Shown: piece by piece, positions 17,553 through 25,838 of the stretch
Numbering within the stretch: position 1 is the stretch's first letter
Layout of the letters: the number at the start of each line of letters is the position of its first letter
Source: Pseudomonas sp. Irchel 3A7
GTDB lineage: Bacteria; Pseudomonadota; Gammaproteobacteria; Pseudomonadales; Pseudomonadaceae
DNA length: 64,000 nt
Direction of reading: 5' to 3'
Assembly: GCF_900187565.1 (NCBI RefSeq)
Contig: NZ_FYED01000008.1
Span: 186,001-250,000 of the forward strand
Notes under the pieces: model-generated
What the model was told of the DNA's origin: nothing
Seen by the model: only the letters and a program-made list of their open reading frames with translations
Database searches by the model: none
Program-made: the position numbers and the translations under genes

Positions 17553-18518
17553 ATGGAAACCCCACTTTCCAATTCCGGAAACCCGCCGCCGAAAACGCTG
17601 CAACGGGCACCGCTGGCCCTGAGCGGGCTGGATTTCAAATTGCTCAAGGTGTTCAAGGCGGTGGTCGAAGCGGGTGGTTTCAGCGCGGCGCAAAACGAAC
17701 TGAATGTGGGCCTGGCAGCCATCAGCAAACAGATCTCCGACCTGGAAATCCGCATTGGCATGCGTCTGTGCACCCGAGGTCGGGAAGGGTTTCACCTGAC
17801 CGAAGAAGGGCGTCTGGTGTACCAGGCGTCGATTGACTTATTTGCCTCGGTTGACAACTTTCGTGACCGGCTTAGTTCAGCGCAGAATGAACTTATCGGC
17901 GATCTTGGCGTGGGGGTTATTGATAATACGATTTCCGATCCGCAATCACCGTTAGTTGCTGCGCTTAGAGTAATAAACGAGCAGTCACCTAAAGTAAGGT
18001 TTCAACTCCAGGCATCGCAACTGGATGAGGTTGAACGCGGCGTTGTCGAGGGGCGATTGGTGGCCGGTATCGTGCCGGTTTATCAACGGAGGGAAGAGTT
18101 CGATTACTACCCGTTGTACGAGGAACGCTCCGAGGTTTATTGCGCCGTAGGCCACCCGTTGTTCGAGAGGCCGGCGGATCAGATGAGCAGCAACATGCTC
18201 AAGGATTACGAGTGCATCAACCACCGCTACGCGATCCATCGCGACAAGCTCAACTTTGCCCACTACGACAGTTTTTCCGCTTCCGCAACCCAGGTGGAAG
18301 CCGTGGCGCTGCTGATCAGGACCGGGCGTTTCGTGGGTTTTCTGCCACAGCATTACGCGGCTAATTGGGTGGCGCAGGGGCAGTTTCGTGCGCTGTGTCC
18401 AGAGCTGATCCATATCGACACGCCGTTCAATCTGATCCTGCGGCACAACACCGTGCGCAGTCCGTTGGTGAAGGCGTTTGCCCAGGCGTTGGGTGTCGAC
18501 CTTAAAGCCACAATCTAA
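17553..18518 (+). CDS. LysR-family transcriptional regulator
   Basis: A 321-residue LysR regulator, transcribed divergently from the argH-like operon and therefore its probable regulator. The winged helix-turn-helix lies at about residues 27-85 (FKLLKVFKAVVEAGGFSAAQ, LNVGLAAISKQISDLE, GFHLTEEGR), followed by the effector-binding domain. The N-terminal 25 residues before the HTH are an unusual proline-rich extension. Codon use is odd in the block from about 17838 to 18005: TTA twice, ATA, AGA, AGG and GTA twice within about 55 codons, all rare in the neighbours. This suggests a mosaic or foreign origin. A GAGG lies about twelve bases before the ATG. Confidence 0.9.
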   Translation: METPLSNSGNPPPKTLQRAPLALSGLDFKLLKVFKAVVEAGGFSAAQNELNVGLAAISKQISDLEIRIGMRLCTRGREGFHLTEEGRLVYQASIDLFASVDNFRDRLSSAQNELIGDLGVGVIDNTISDPQSPLVAALRVINEQSPKVRFQLQASQLDEVERGVVEGRLVAGIVPVYQRREEFDYYPLYEERSEVYCAVGHPLFERPADQMSSNMLKDYECINHRYAIHRDKLNFAHYDSFSASATQVEAVALLIRTGRFVGFLPQHYAANWVAQGQFRALCPELIHIDTPFNLILRHNTVRSPLVKAFAQALGVDLKATI

Positions 18519-18536
18519 TGGCTTGATGCAATCAAA

Positions 18537-18629
18537 CTGTGGGAGCGAGCCTGCTCGCGAAAGCGGTGTGTCAGTCGACAAACAGGTTGTCTGACCCCCC
18601 CCTCTTCGCGAGCAGGCTCGCTCCCACAG
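18537..18629. repeat. REP pair (BIME), type A, forward-reverse
   Basis: Inverted type A REP copies between the convergent lysR and UDP-glucose dehydrogenase genes. Confidence 0.9.
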
Positions 18630-18674
18630 TTTTTTGTGCACGACTTACTGTCGTTAGTTGCAAAACAATATTTT

Positions 18675-20051
18675 TCAAGCCACCGAAACAGCAGGCCAAC
18701 TCTGCAACGCAATCGGCAACTTGCGCGACTCGCCACGCCCCATCGGGAAGTACGTGAAACCGGCGCGAGCCAGGCGTTCGGTGTCGTAGAGATTGCGACC
18801 GTCGAAGATCACCGGGGCATTGAGTCGTTGGCGGATCAGCTCGAAATCCGGGGCCTTGAATGGCTGCCATTCGGTGCAGATGATCAGCGCGTCGGCGCCA
18901 TTCAACACCGACTCCGGCGTGCCCATGAGCATCAGCTTCGCTTCATCGGGGTACAGTCGCTGGGTCTCCTGCATGGCTTCGGGATCGAATGCCCGCACAT
19001 TCGCTCCCGCGGCCCACAGTGCTTCGAGCAGCACCCGGCTCGGCGCATCGCGCATGTCGTCGGTGTTGGGTTTGAACGCCAGCCCCCATAAGGCAAAGGT
19101 CTTGCCGCGCAAGTCGCCCTGGTAGAAGGCCTTGATGCGCTCGAACAGTTTGTGCTTCTGCCGCTGGTTGATGGCTTCCACCGCTTGCAGCAGGTCGCTG
19201 GAGCAATGGGCTTGTTCGGCGCTGTGGATCAGGGCGCGCATGTCCTTGGGGAAGCACGAACCGCCGTAGCCGCAGCCGGGGTAGATGAAGTGGTAGCCGA
19301 TGCGCGAATCGGCGCCGATGCCCAGGCGCACCGATTCGATGTCGGCTCCCAGGTGTTCGGCCAGTTCGGCCATCTGGTTGATGAAGCTGATCTTGGTCGC
19401 CAGCATGCAGTTGGCGGCGTACTTGGTCAGCTCGGCGCTGCGCAGGTCCATGAACAAGATGCGGTCATGGTTGCGGTTGAACGGCGCGTACAGGTCGCGC
19501 ATCACCTCGCGTACCTCATCGCGCTCGCAGCCGATGACGATACGGTCCGGGCGCCGGCAATCGGCCACGGCCGAGCCTTCCTTGAGAAACTCGGGGTTGG
19601 AGACGATATCGCACTGCAGCAAGCGTCCGACCTTGATCAGGCATTTGTCGATGTGCGCGCGCAAGGTATCGCCGGTGCCCACCGGCACCGTGGACTTCTC
19701 CACGAGGATCACCGGTTGTTCACGGTGCCGCGCCACGGCTTCACCCACCGCCAGCACGTAACGCAAATCCGCCGAGCCGTCGTCCCGGGACGGCGTGCCA
19801 ACCGCGATGAACAGCACTTGGCCATGCTGCACGGCGAGTTTTTCGTCGGTGGTGAACTGCAGGCGTCTGGCGTCCAGGCCCTCACGCACCAGGCTGGCCA
19901 GTCCCGGTTCGAAAATGCTCACGTGGCCCTGTTGCAACAGTTCGACTTTTTTCGGGTCAATGTCCATGCACACCACGTCATGGCCGACTTCAGCCAGAAC
20001 CGCTGCTTGAACCAGACCCACATAACCGCTGCCAAACACGCTGATTTTCAT
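18675..20051 (-). CDS. ugd: UDP-glucose 6-dehydrogenase
   Basis: Oxidises UDP-glucose to UDP-glucuronate with two NAD, feeding capsule, exopolysaccharide or lipid A modification. The 458-residue protein has the N-terminal Rossmann motif GSGYVG, the VPVGTGDTL and NPEFLKEG segments, and GYGGSCFPKD with catalytic Cys266 followed by its lysine. The ATG at 20051 is chosen because AGGA lies eight bases before it and the protein then begins MKISVFGSGYVG as in the family; an in-frame codon 16 residues earlier gives an unlikely hydrophobic tail. No polysaccharide genes are adjacent. It is divergent from the recombinase gene. The related GDP-mannose dehydrogenase is less likely from motif details. Confidence 0.88.
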   Translation of the reverse strand: MKISVFGSGYVGLVQAAVLAEVGHDVVCMDIDPKKVELLQQGHVSIFEPGLASLVREGLDARRLQFTTDEKLAVQHGQVLFIAVGTPSRDDGSADLRYVLAVGEAVARHREQPVILVEKSTVPVGTGDTLRAHIDKCLIKVGRLLQCDIVSNPEFLKEGSAVADCRRPDRIVIGCERDEVREVMRDLYAPFNRNHDRILFMDLRSAELTKYAANCMLATKISFINQMAELAEHLGADIESVRLGIGADSRIGYHFIYPGCGYGGSCFPKDMRALIHSAEQAHCSSDLLQAVEAINQRQKHKLFERIKAFYQGDLRGKTFALWGLAFKPNTDDMRDAPSRVLLEALWAAGANVRAFDPEAMQETQRLYPDEAKLMLMGTPESVLNGADALIICTEWQPFKAPDFELIRQRLNAPVIFDGRNLYDTERLARAGFTYFPMGRGESRKLPIALQSWPAVSVA

Positions 20052-20229
20052 GGGGCATTCCTGTCCTGATCCACTTAGGATCAGGATTAACAGCGCCATG
20101 TTTCAGTTCATCTATCGGCAAGTCGACGTCCTGGACTGCTCGACAATTGACTTTCCCGGTCTGGAGCGGCAGCGTAACGGCCTGCCGTTTTGCCCACTTC
20201 TGTACTTTTTTCATTCAAGGCTGTTTCGT

Positions 20230-21168
20230 TTGACTGACTTACCCGCTGTTGCTGCAACCACCCCCCGACCCAACCCGCTGACCCTGTACCTGGCGCGACT
20301 GGCGCCGTCCAGCCAACTGACCATGCGCTACGTATTGCAGGACGCCGCCGACCGCCTGGGCTTCGAAGACGTGAATATCGAGGAAATTCCCTGGCATGAG
20401 CTGCAACCCGAGGATGTGATTGCGCTGGTGGCCACCTTGCGCACCGACGGTTACGCGCCCAATACCTCGTCGCTGTACGTCAATGCAGTGCGCGGGGTGA
20501 TGAACGAAGCGTGGCGCATGAGCCTGATCAGTCAGGAGCACTTGCTGAAAATGCGCTCGGTCAAGCGCATTGCCGGCACCCGGCTGTCCCAGGGGCGCAA
20601 TCTGCGACGCACGTTGATCCAGGAACTGATGGAAGTCTGCGCCGCCGATCCACGGCCCCAGGGTCTGCGGGATGCGGCGATCATCGGAATTCTGTACGGC
20701 TCGGGGATGCGCAAGTCGGAATCGGTGAACCTCGACCTCAACCAGGTGGACTTCACCGAGCGTAGCTTGCAGGTCACGGCCAAGGGCAACAAGCAACTGA
20801 TCAAATACGCCCCGGCCTGGGCCTTCGCCAAACTCGATGCCTGGCTGGAGTTGCGCCGTTCACAGCTCAAGGAAGGTGAAGCGGACGATAGCTTCCTGTT
20901 CAACCGCATTCGCCGCGGCAGCCACATCACCCGCGAGCGCATCACCAAACACGCGATCTACTACATTGCCCGCCAGCGCGGGGCGCAGGTGGGGGTGAAA
21001 ATCATGCCCCATGATTTCCGTCGTTCGTTCATCACCCGGGTGATCGAAGAACACGATCTGTCGATCGCACAGAAACTCGCCCACCACAGCAACATCCAGA
21101 CCACCGCCAACTACGACGTGCGCGACGACAACGAACGGCGCCGGGCGGTGGATCGCTTCGATCTTTGA
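20230..21168 (+). CDS. Stand-alone tyrosine recombinase (phage-integrase family)
   Basis: Site-specific recombinase of about 312 residues. An N-terminal SAM-like core-binding domain (about 20-110) precedes the catalytic domain. Numbered from the TTG at 20230, the catalytic set is Arg161 (GSGMRKSE), Lys185 (TAKGNK), His261 and Arg264 (HDFR), His285 (LAHH) and nucleophile Tyr295 (TTANY), all present. I prefer the TTG because AAGG lies about nine bases before it and the protein then begins close to the domain; an ATG at 20098 is also open. No phage, integron cassette or attachment site is seen beside it, so it looks like a resident enzyme. The 178 bases between it and ugd hold the promoters. Confidence 0.85.
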   Translation: MTDLPAVAATTPRPNPLTLYLARLAPSSQLTMRYVLQDAADRLGFEDVNIEEIPWHELQPEDVIALVATLRTDGYAPNTSSLYVNAVRGVMNEAWRMSLISQEHLLKMRSVKRIAGTRLSQGRNLRRTLIQELMEVCAADPRPQGLRDAAIIGILYGSGMRKSESVNLDLNQVDFTERSLQVTAKGNKQLIKYAPAWAFAKLDAWLELRRSQLKEGEADDSFLFNRIRRGSHITRERITKHAIYYIARQRGAQVGVKIMPHDFRRSFITRVIEEHDLSIAQKLAHHSNIQTTANYDVRDDNERRRAVDRFDL

Positions 21169-21178
21169 TCGTGTACAC

Positions 21179-21273
21179 CTGTGGGAGCGAGCCTGCTCGC
21201 GAAGGCGGCCTTTCAGGTACAGGAAATCCGGCGGATGTACCGGCCTCTTCGCGAGCAGGCTCGCTCCCACAGG
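21179..21273. repeat. REP pair (BIME), type A, forward-reverse, plus tail remnant
   Basis: Inverted type A REP copies between the convergent recombinase and fbpC-like genes. About 30 bases further, at 21307-21319, a bare CGCTCCCACAGGG tail looks like the remnant of another REP. Confidence 0.88.
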
Positions 21274-21329
21274 GGATCATCAGTCGGCACATACGCTGAC
21301 CACGACACCGCTCCCACAGGGGAATGGGT

Positions 21330-22400
21330 TCAGGGCTCGCTCAGGACGTGGGCATGGCCGATGGTGGAGACATGAACGGCGCTGCCGGCCGGGGGCGCGT
21401 ACATGCCGGAGCTGCGCACCAGCAGTGATCGTCCCGACTGCTCGCCGGAGGCCGAAGACTGCAATTCCACGGTCAGGGTACAGGTGTTGCCGCTGAAATC
21501 CCGTTCGGTCACCACGGCGCGGCAGCCCACGACTTCCGCGGTATGCGGCATGACGCTGGCCAGTTGCAGTTGCTCGGGTCGCAACATGATCTGCGCCGCG
21601 CTGTTGTTGCGGTGGTTGTTGACCGGTATCCGCCCCAGATCGCAGTGCGCCCAGCCTGCCTCGATGCGGGCCGGCATGACCACCGCGTCACCGAGAAACA
21701 GTGCGGTCTGGACATCGTCGGGATAGCGGTAAAGGTCCAGCGGATGCCCGGATTGCACCAGCCGGCCATGGCGCATCACCGCCAGTTGATCGGCGAAGGA
21801 CAGCGCCTCGCTCTGGTCATGGGTGACCAGAATGGTGGTGACCCCAGCTTCCGCCAACAAGCGAGCCACCAGTTTGCGCATGCTGGCGCGCAGGCCGGTG
21901 TCGAGCGCCGAAAACGGCTCGTCCAGCAGCATCAGCCGCGGTTGCTGGGCCAGGGCGCGCGCCAGGGCCACCCGTTGCTGTTGGCCGCCGGACAGTTCAT
22001 GGGGCCAGCGCTCGGCCATGTTCGAATCAAGGGCCACGCTGTCCATCAACTCCGCGACACGTTCCTGCTTTTCGCTGCCTTTGGTCGCGAGGCCGAAACC
22101 GATGTTGGCCGCCACCGTCATGTGCGGGAACAGCGCGCCGTCCTGGGGCACATAACCGATCAAGCGCTGATGCGCAGGCACCTCGTGGGTGCTGTCGACC
22201 AGGGTCTGGCCATTGAGCGACAGCCGCCCGGCATCGGGAAACTCGAAGCCGGCGATCATCCGCAGCAAGGTGGTCTTGCCCGATCCCGAAGGCCCGACAA
22301 TTACCGTACGACTGCCGGCGGGCACCGACAGGCTGACGTTTTCCAGGGCTTTGTGTGCACCGTAGGATTTACTGAGCGAATGCAATTCAAGAGCGTTCAT
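21330..22400 (-). CDS. fbpC: Iron(III)-type ABC transporter, ATP-binding protein
   Basis: A 356-residue ATPase with an N-terminal nucleotide-binding domain (Walker [10 protein letters not shown] near 37-45, signature [15 protein letters not shown], Walker [13 protein letters not shown], switch in VTHDQSEAL) and a C-terminal TOBE-like regulatory domain of about 110 residues. This layout is that of the FbpC/PotA/CysA group. The metal substrate is inferred from the FbpA-like binding protein at the head of the operon. The ATG overlaps the permease stop by four bases, so translation is coupled. A phosphonate or thiamine transporter with the same layout is the main alternative. Confidence 0.87.
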   Translation of the reverse strand: MNALELHSLSKSYGAHKALENVSLSVPAGSRTVIVGPSGSGKTTLLRMIAGFEFPDAGRLSLNGQTLVDSTHEVPAHQRLIGYVPQDGALFPHMTVAANIGFGLATKGSEKQERVAELMDSVALDSNMAERWPHELSGGQQQRVALARALAQQPRLMLLDEPFSALDTGLRASMRKLVARLLAEAGVTTILVTHDQSEALSFADQLAVMRHGRLVQSGHPLDLYRYPDDVQTALFLGDAVVMPARIEAGWAHCDLGRIPVNNHRNNSAAQIMLRPEQLQLASVMPHTAEVVGCRAVVTERDFSGNTCTLTVELQSSASGEQSGRSLLVRSSGMYAPPAGSAVHVSTIGHAHVLSEP

Positions 22401-23998
22401 CGGCCAGCCGTTTTTTTGGATTGGTGATAAAGAATTCCGGTCAACGGAAGCGACAGCATAATCATCAGCAGGGCATAGGGCGCCGCCGCCGCGTAATCGA
22501 TTTCGCTGGTCAAGGCCCAGAATCCGGTGGCCAGTGTCCGCGTGCCGTTGGGTGCGAGCAGCAGGGTGGCGGTCAGTTCATTGGTGATCGCCAGGAACAC
22601 CAGCGCGGCGCCTGCGGCTGCGCCCGGCGCGGCCAGGCGCAGGGTGATCAGCCACAACGCCCGGGCTGGCGAACGACCCAGGCTGCGGGCCATGTTTTCC
22701 AGTTCCACGGGCGCCTGGGCGATACCGGCACGCAGACTCACCAGCGCACGGGGCAGGAACATCAGCAGGTACGCCAGCAGCACGGTGATCGTGGTCTGGT
22801 AGATCGGCCGGGCAAAATGGATGGTCACGGTGACCAGGGCCAGGGCGACGACGATTCCCGGCAAGGAACTGGTGATGTAGTTGCAGCTTTCCAGCACCCG
22901 TTGCAGCCGGCCGGGCGAACGAATCGACAACCAGGCGATCGGGATGGCGGCGCAGGTGGTCAGGAGCGCGCCCGCCACGCCGAACAGCAGGGTCTGTTCC
23001 AGTGCCGGCAGCAGTTCGCTCAAGTCCCAGACTTGCAAGCCGCCGGCAATCAACCATTTGCCCAAGGTTATCAAGGGCACGCCCAGCGCCAGGGCGCAGG
23101 TGACGATTTGCAAGGCCAGCGCGAGTACCGTTGCCGGGGCCTTCAGACAGACAATCCGTTGTTCCCGGGCACTGCCGGAGCCGACGCGGGCGTAGCGCGC
23201 ATTGCCACGGGCAGCGGATTCGACGGTCAGCATCGCCAGGCAGCAAAGCGCCAATACACCGGCCAGCAGGTTGGCGGCGGCGCCGTTGAAGGTGGATTTG
23301 AACTGATCGAAGATCGCCGTGGTGAAGGTGTCGAAACGGATCATCGCGTACAGCCCGTATTCGGCCAGCAGGTGCAGGCCGACCAGCAAGGCACCGCCGC
23401 AGATGGCCAGGCGCAATTGCGGCAACACCACGCGGAAAAACACCGCCCAAGGCCTGAGCCCCAGGGATTCGGCGACGTCTTCGATGGCCGGATCGAGACG
23501 GCGCAACGTGGCGGCAACCGGCAGGTAAAGAAACGGGAAATAGGCGATCACCGAAACCAGTACACCGGCAAACAACCCATGAATCGGAGGGACCAGACTG
23601 ACCCAGGCATAGCTGTGCACGAACGCCGGTACCGCCAGCGGCGCGGTCGCCAGCAACGACCACCAGCGGCGGCCCGGTAGATGGGTGCGTTCGGTCAGCC
23701 ACGCCAGCGTCACGCCAAGTGCGATGCACAATGGCACCGTGATGACCACCAGCAATACGGTATTGACCAGCAATTCGCCGACCCGCGGACGGAACACCAG
23801 CGGCACCAGGGCGGACCAACCGGTTTGCAGGTACACGCCGATGACGAACGCAATGGGCAGCAGCGCCAGCAACGAAATCAGCACCGACAAACCCACCACC
23901 CACGCGCCACCACGGCTCGCGAACAGGCCGCGTGACCGTCGACGCAGATTGGCGGGTGCGGTTTGGGCGACACCCGCCGGCAGGGTTTCAGGTATCAA
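22397..23998 (-). CDS. fbpB: Iron(III)-type ABC transporter, fused permease
   Basis: A 533-residue inner-membrane protein with about twelve membrane segments in two tandem permease domains (about 60-260 and 330-520). Each carries an EAA-like loop, in [20 protein letters not shown] and [20 protein letters not shown]. Tandem fused permease domains are typical of FbpB/ThiP. The start appears to be TTG directly abutting the TAA stop of the binding-protein gene (TAATTG), with no clear ribosome-binding site, so expression probably depends on translation of the gene before it. Confidence 0.88.
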   Translation of the reverse strand: MIPETLPAGVAQTAPANLRRRSRGLFASRGGAWVVGLSVLISLLALLPIAFVIGVYLQTGWSALVPLVFRPRVGELLVNTVLLVVITVPLCIALGVTLAWLTERTHLPGRRWWSLLATAPLAVPAFVHSYAWVSLVPPIHGLFAGVLVSVIAYFPFLYLPVAATLRRLDPAIEDVAESLGLRPWAVFFRVVLPQLRLAICGGALLVGLHLLAEYGLYAMIRFDTFTTAIFDQFKSTFNGAAANLLAGVLALCCLAMLTVESAARGNARYARVGSGSAREQRIVCLKAPATVLALALQIVTCALALGVPLITLGKWLIAGGLQVWDLSELLPALEQTLLFGVAGALLTTCAAIPIAWLSIRSPGRLQRVLESCNYITSSLPGIVVALALVTVTIHFARPIYQTTITVLLAYLLMFLPRALVSLRAGIAQAPVELENMARSLGRSPARALWLITLRLAAPGAAAGAALVFLAITNELTATLLLAPNGTRTLATGFWALTSEIDYAAAAPYALLMIMLSLPLTGILYHQSKKTAGR

Positions 23999-25012
23999 TT
24001 AAAGCAGTCCGGCCTGAGTCATCAGCTCCACGGCTTTTTTGCTGTCGAGTTTCGAAGCATCGACGGTTGGCGCGTCGAGCTGCTGCAAAGGCACCAGTTT
24101 AGGGTTGGATTGAGCGTTCTTGCCCACGGCATATTCAAACGATTTGCCGTCCTTGAGGATGGCCTGGCCGTCCTTGCCGGTGATCCACTTCAGGAACGCC
24201 TGGGCTTGTTCCTTGTGTTTGCTGGACGCCAGGACACCGCCGCCGGAGATGCTGACAAACGCTCCCGGGTCCTTGTGCTTGAAATAGTGCAGGGCGGTGT
24301 TCTTGCTGTTTTCGCCGGTCTTGGACTGATCGACGAAGCTGTAATAGTGGTAGATCACGCCGCTGTCGATCTGCCCGGCATTGACCGCCTTGAGTACCGA
24401 GCTGTTGCCGCGATAAGCGGTGAAGTTGGTTTTCATCGCCTTGAGCCAGTCGAGGGTCGCGGCTTCGCCTTTCTGTTCGAGAATCGCCGCGACGATGGCC
24501 TGGAAGTCGGCACCGCCCGGCGACGCGCCCCAGCGACCTTTCCAGCTCGGGTCGGCAAGGTCCATGATCGATTTTGGCAATTGGGTTTCAGGCAGTTTGC
24601 TCGGGTTATAGACGAACACCGTGGAACGTGCGGCGATCCCCACCCATTTGCCGTGGGCCGGACGGTAGGCGGCATCGACTTGCTCCAGGGTGGCCTGGTC
24701 GACCGGTGCAAACAGGCCGGCGTTGTCCACCAGGACCATGGCCGGGGAGTTTTCGGTCAGGAACACATCGGCTGGCGAGGCGGCGCCTTCCTGCACGATC
24801 TGGTTGCCCATTTCGGTGTCATCGCCGTTGCGCAAGGTGACCGGAATACCGGTGTCCTGAGTGAATCCTTCAACCCAGGCCTTGGTCAGGCCTTCGTGCT
24901 GCGCGTTGTACACCACAATGCCGACGCCTTCGGCGGCATACACGTGGCCGGCGCTCATCAGCGCGGTGGTCAGCAGGGCTTGTTTCAGGAAAGACGGGAT
25001 TCGGGAAATCAT
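23999..25012 (-). CDS. fbpA: Iron(III)-type ABC transporter, periplasmic binding protein
   Basis: A 337-residue ferric-ion binding protein homologue. A signal peptide of about 26 residues ends in AGHVYAA. The mature part starts VGIVVYNAQHEGLTKAWVEGF and contains SPADVFLTENSPA, HYYSF with the adjacent tyrosines expected to bind iron, and HKDPGAFVSISGGGVL, each as in FbpA/HitA. AGGAG lies ten bases before the chosen ATG; an in-frame codon 18 residues earlier would spoil the signal peptide. A possible Fur box lies about 70 bases upstream. It is the first gene of a three-gene operon with no gaps. Confidence 0.88.
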   Translation of the reverse strand: MISRIPSFLKQALLTTALMSAGHVYAAEGVGIVVYNAQHEGLTKAWVEGFTQDTGIPVTLRNGDDTEMGNQIVQEGAASPADVFLTENSPAMVLVDNAGLFAPVDQATLEQVDAAYRPAHGKWVGIAARSTVFVYNPSKLPETQLPKSIMDLADPSWKGRWGASPGGADFQAIVAAILEQKGEAATLDWLKAMKTNFTAYRGNSSVLKAVNAGQIDSGVIYHYYSFVDQSKTGENSKNTALHYFKHKDPGAFVSISGGGVLASSKHKEQAQAFLKWITGKDGQAILKDGKSFEYAVGKNAQSNPKLVPLQQLDAPTVDASKLDSKKAVELMTQAGLL

Positions 25013-25080
25013 GCTAAGGCAGCTCCTGGTTTTTTGGTTTCGAGCAAGCAGATTCGACGGGGACAACGTCGATTATTGTA

Positions 25081-25101
25081 GATCAATAGGAATCATTTGC
25101 A
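25081..25101 (-). promoter_or_regulatory. Possible Fur box upstream of fbpA
   Basis: Read on the minus strand, GCAAATGATTCCTATTGAT matches the left half of the usual Pseudomonas Fur box well and the right half weakly (about 10 of 19 positions of the classical consensus). It lies about 70 bases before the fbpA start, where a promoter would be. Confidence 0.45.
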
Positions 25102-25131
25102 TGTTTGTGGAGGTAAACCACCGATGAAACC

Positions 25132-25233
25132 TTGTGGGAGCGAGCCTGCTCGCGAAGGTCGTTAACGATGACGCGAGCATCCTGGATAAACGCGGCGTGC
25201 TTGAGTTTTTCGCGAGCAGGCTCGCTCCCACAG
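25132..25233. repeat. REP pair (BIME), type A, forward-reverse
   Basis: Inverted type A REP copies upstream of the fbpA operon and downstream of pqiC. A bare GGCTCCCACAG tail at 25241-25251 looks like a REP remnant. Confidence 0.88.
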
Positions 25234-25263
25234 GGGGAATGGCTCCCACAGTGATGCATTGTG

Positions 25264-25821
25264 TTACTGGCTGGCATTGGCGGACGGGCAGCCTTTTTGT
25301 GTATTGCTCGCCGCCTGGCTGATCAGCGCCGCCAGGCGTCTGACGTTGTTCTGCTGCGCCGCCACCAACTCGTCGATGGACGGTCCGGAAGGCGTTTGCA
25401 ACGTGCTGCGGCAAGGCAGCAGGGTGTCCTCGCCGTTGCGCAGGCGCCACTTCACATCGATCAACCCGTATTGACCGGGAATCGAATCGAACCGCTGTAC
25501 ATCGACTCGCACCGAGATTCTGCGCTGGGGATTGCTATTGACCATCTGATCAAGCAGGGCGGCGCGCAATTCATCCACCAGGCTGGCGCCCCACCAGTCG
25601 GTTTCGAGGATGGCCATGCCGGTGTTGCCCTGACGCACGACAATCTGCGGGCGATCGACCTGCGGCGGCACCATCAGACTCTCGATCTGGATCTCCGCGG
25701 TGGACCTTGAATTGCCGCTCAGCTGGGCCGGGGTCAAGGTGTGGAACTGAATCGGGTCGCTGCGACAAGCGGCGAGCAATGACAGCACAGCGATCAATGT
25801 AATCTTCAGCGCAAAACCCAT
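25264..25821 (-). CDS. pqiC: PqiC-like outer-membrane lipoprotein
   Basis: Lipoprotein partner of PqiB in the envelope-spanning MCE lipid-transport system. It has 185 residues with a lipoprotein signal (LSLLAAC, lipidated Cys near 19), then the ABC-type transport auxiliary domain with FHTLTPAQ and the QIESLMVPPQVDRPQIVVRQG stretch typical of PqiC/YmbA. The ATG at 25821 is preferred because AGGAG lies nine bases before it and gives a normal signal peptide; an ATG at 25842 overlaps the pqiB stop. It is the last gene of the pqi operon. Confidence 0.88.
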   Translation of the reverse strand: MGFALKITLIAVLSLLAACRSDPIQFHTLTPAQLSGNSRSTAEIQIESLMVPPQVDRPQIVVRQGNTGMAILETDWWGASLVDELRAALLDQMVNSNPQRRISVRVDVQRFDSIPGQYGLIDVKWRLRNGEDTLLPCRSTLQTPSGPSIDELVAAQQNNVRRLAALISQAASNTQKGCPSANASQ

Positions 25822-25838
25822 GAAAGATGCTCCTGTGG

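Noticed and set aside
20098..20229. ATG at 20098 as the start of the tyrosine recombinase
   Set aside because: It adds about 44 residues without family-like sequence, and the TTG at 20230 has an AAGG at proper distance. Not excluded experimentally.
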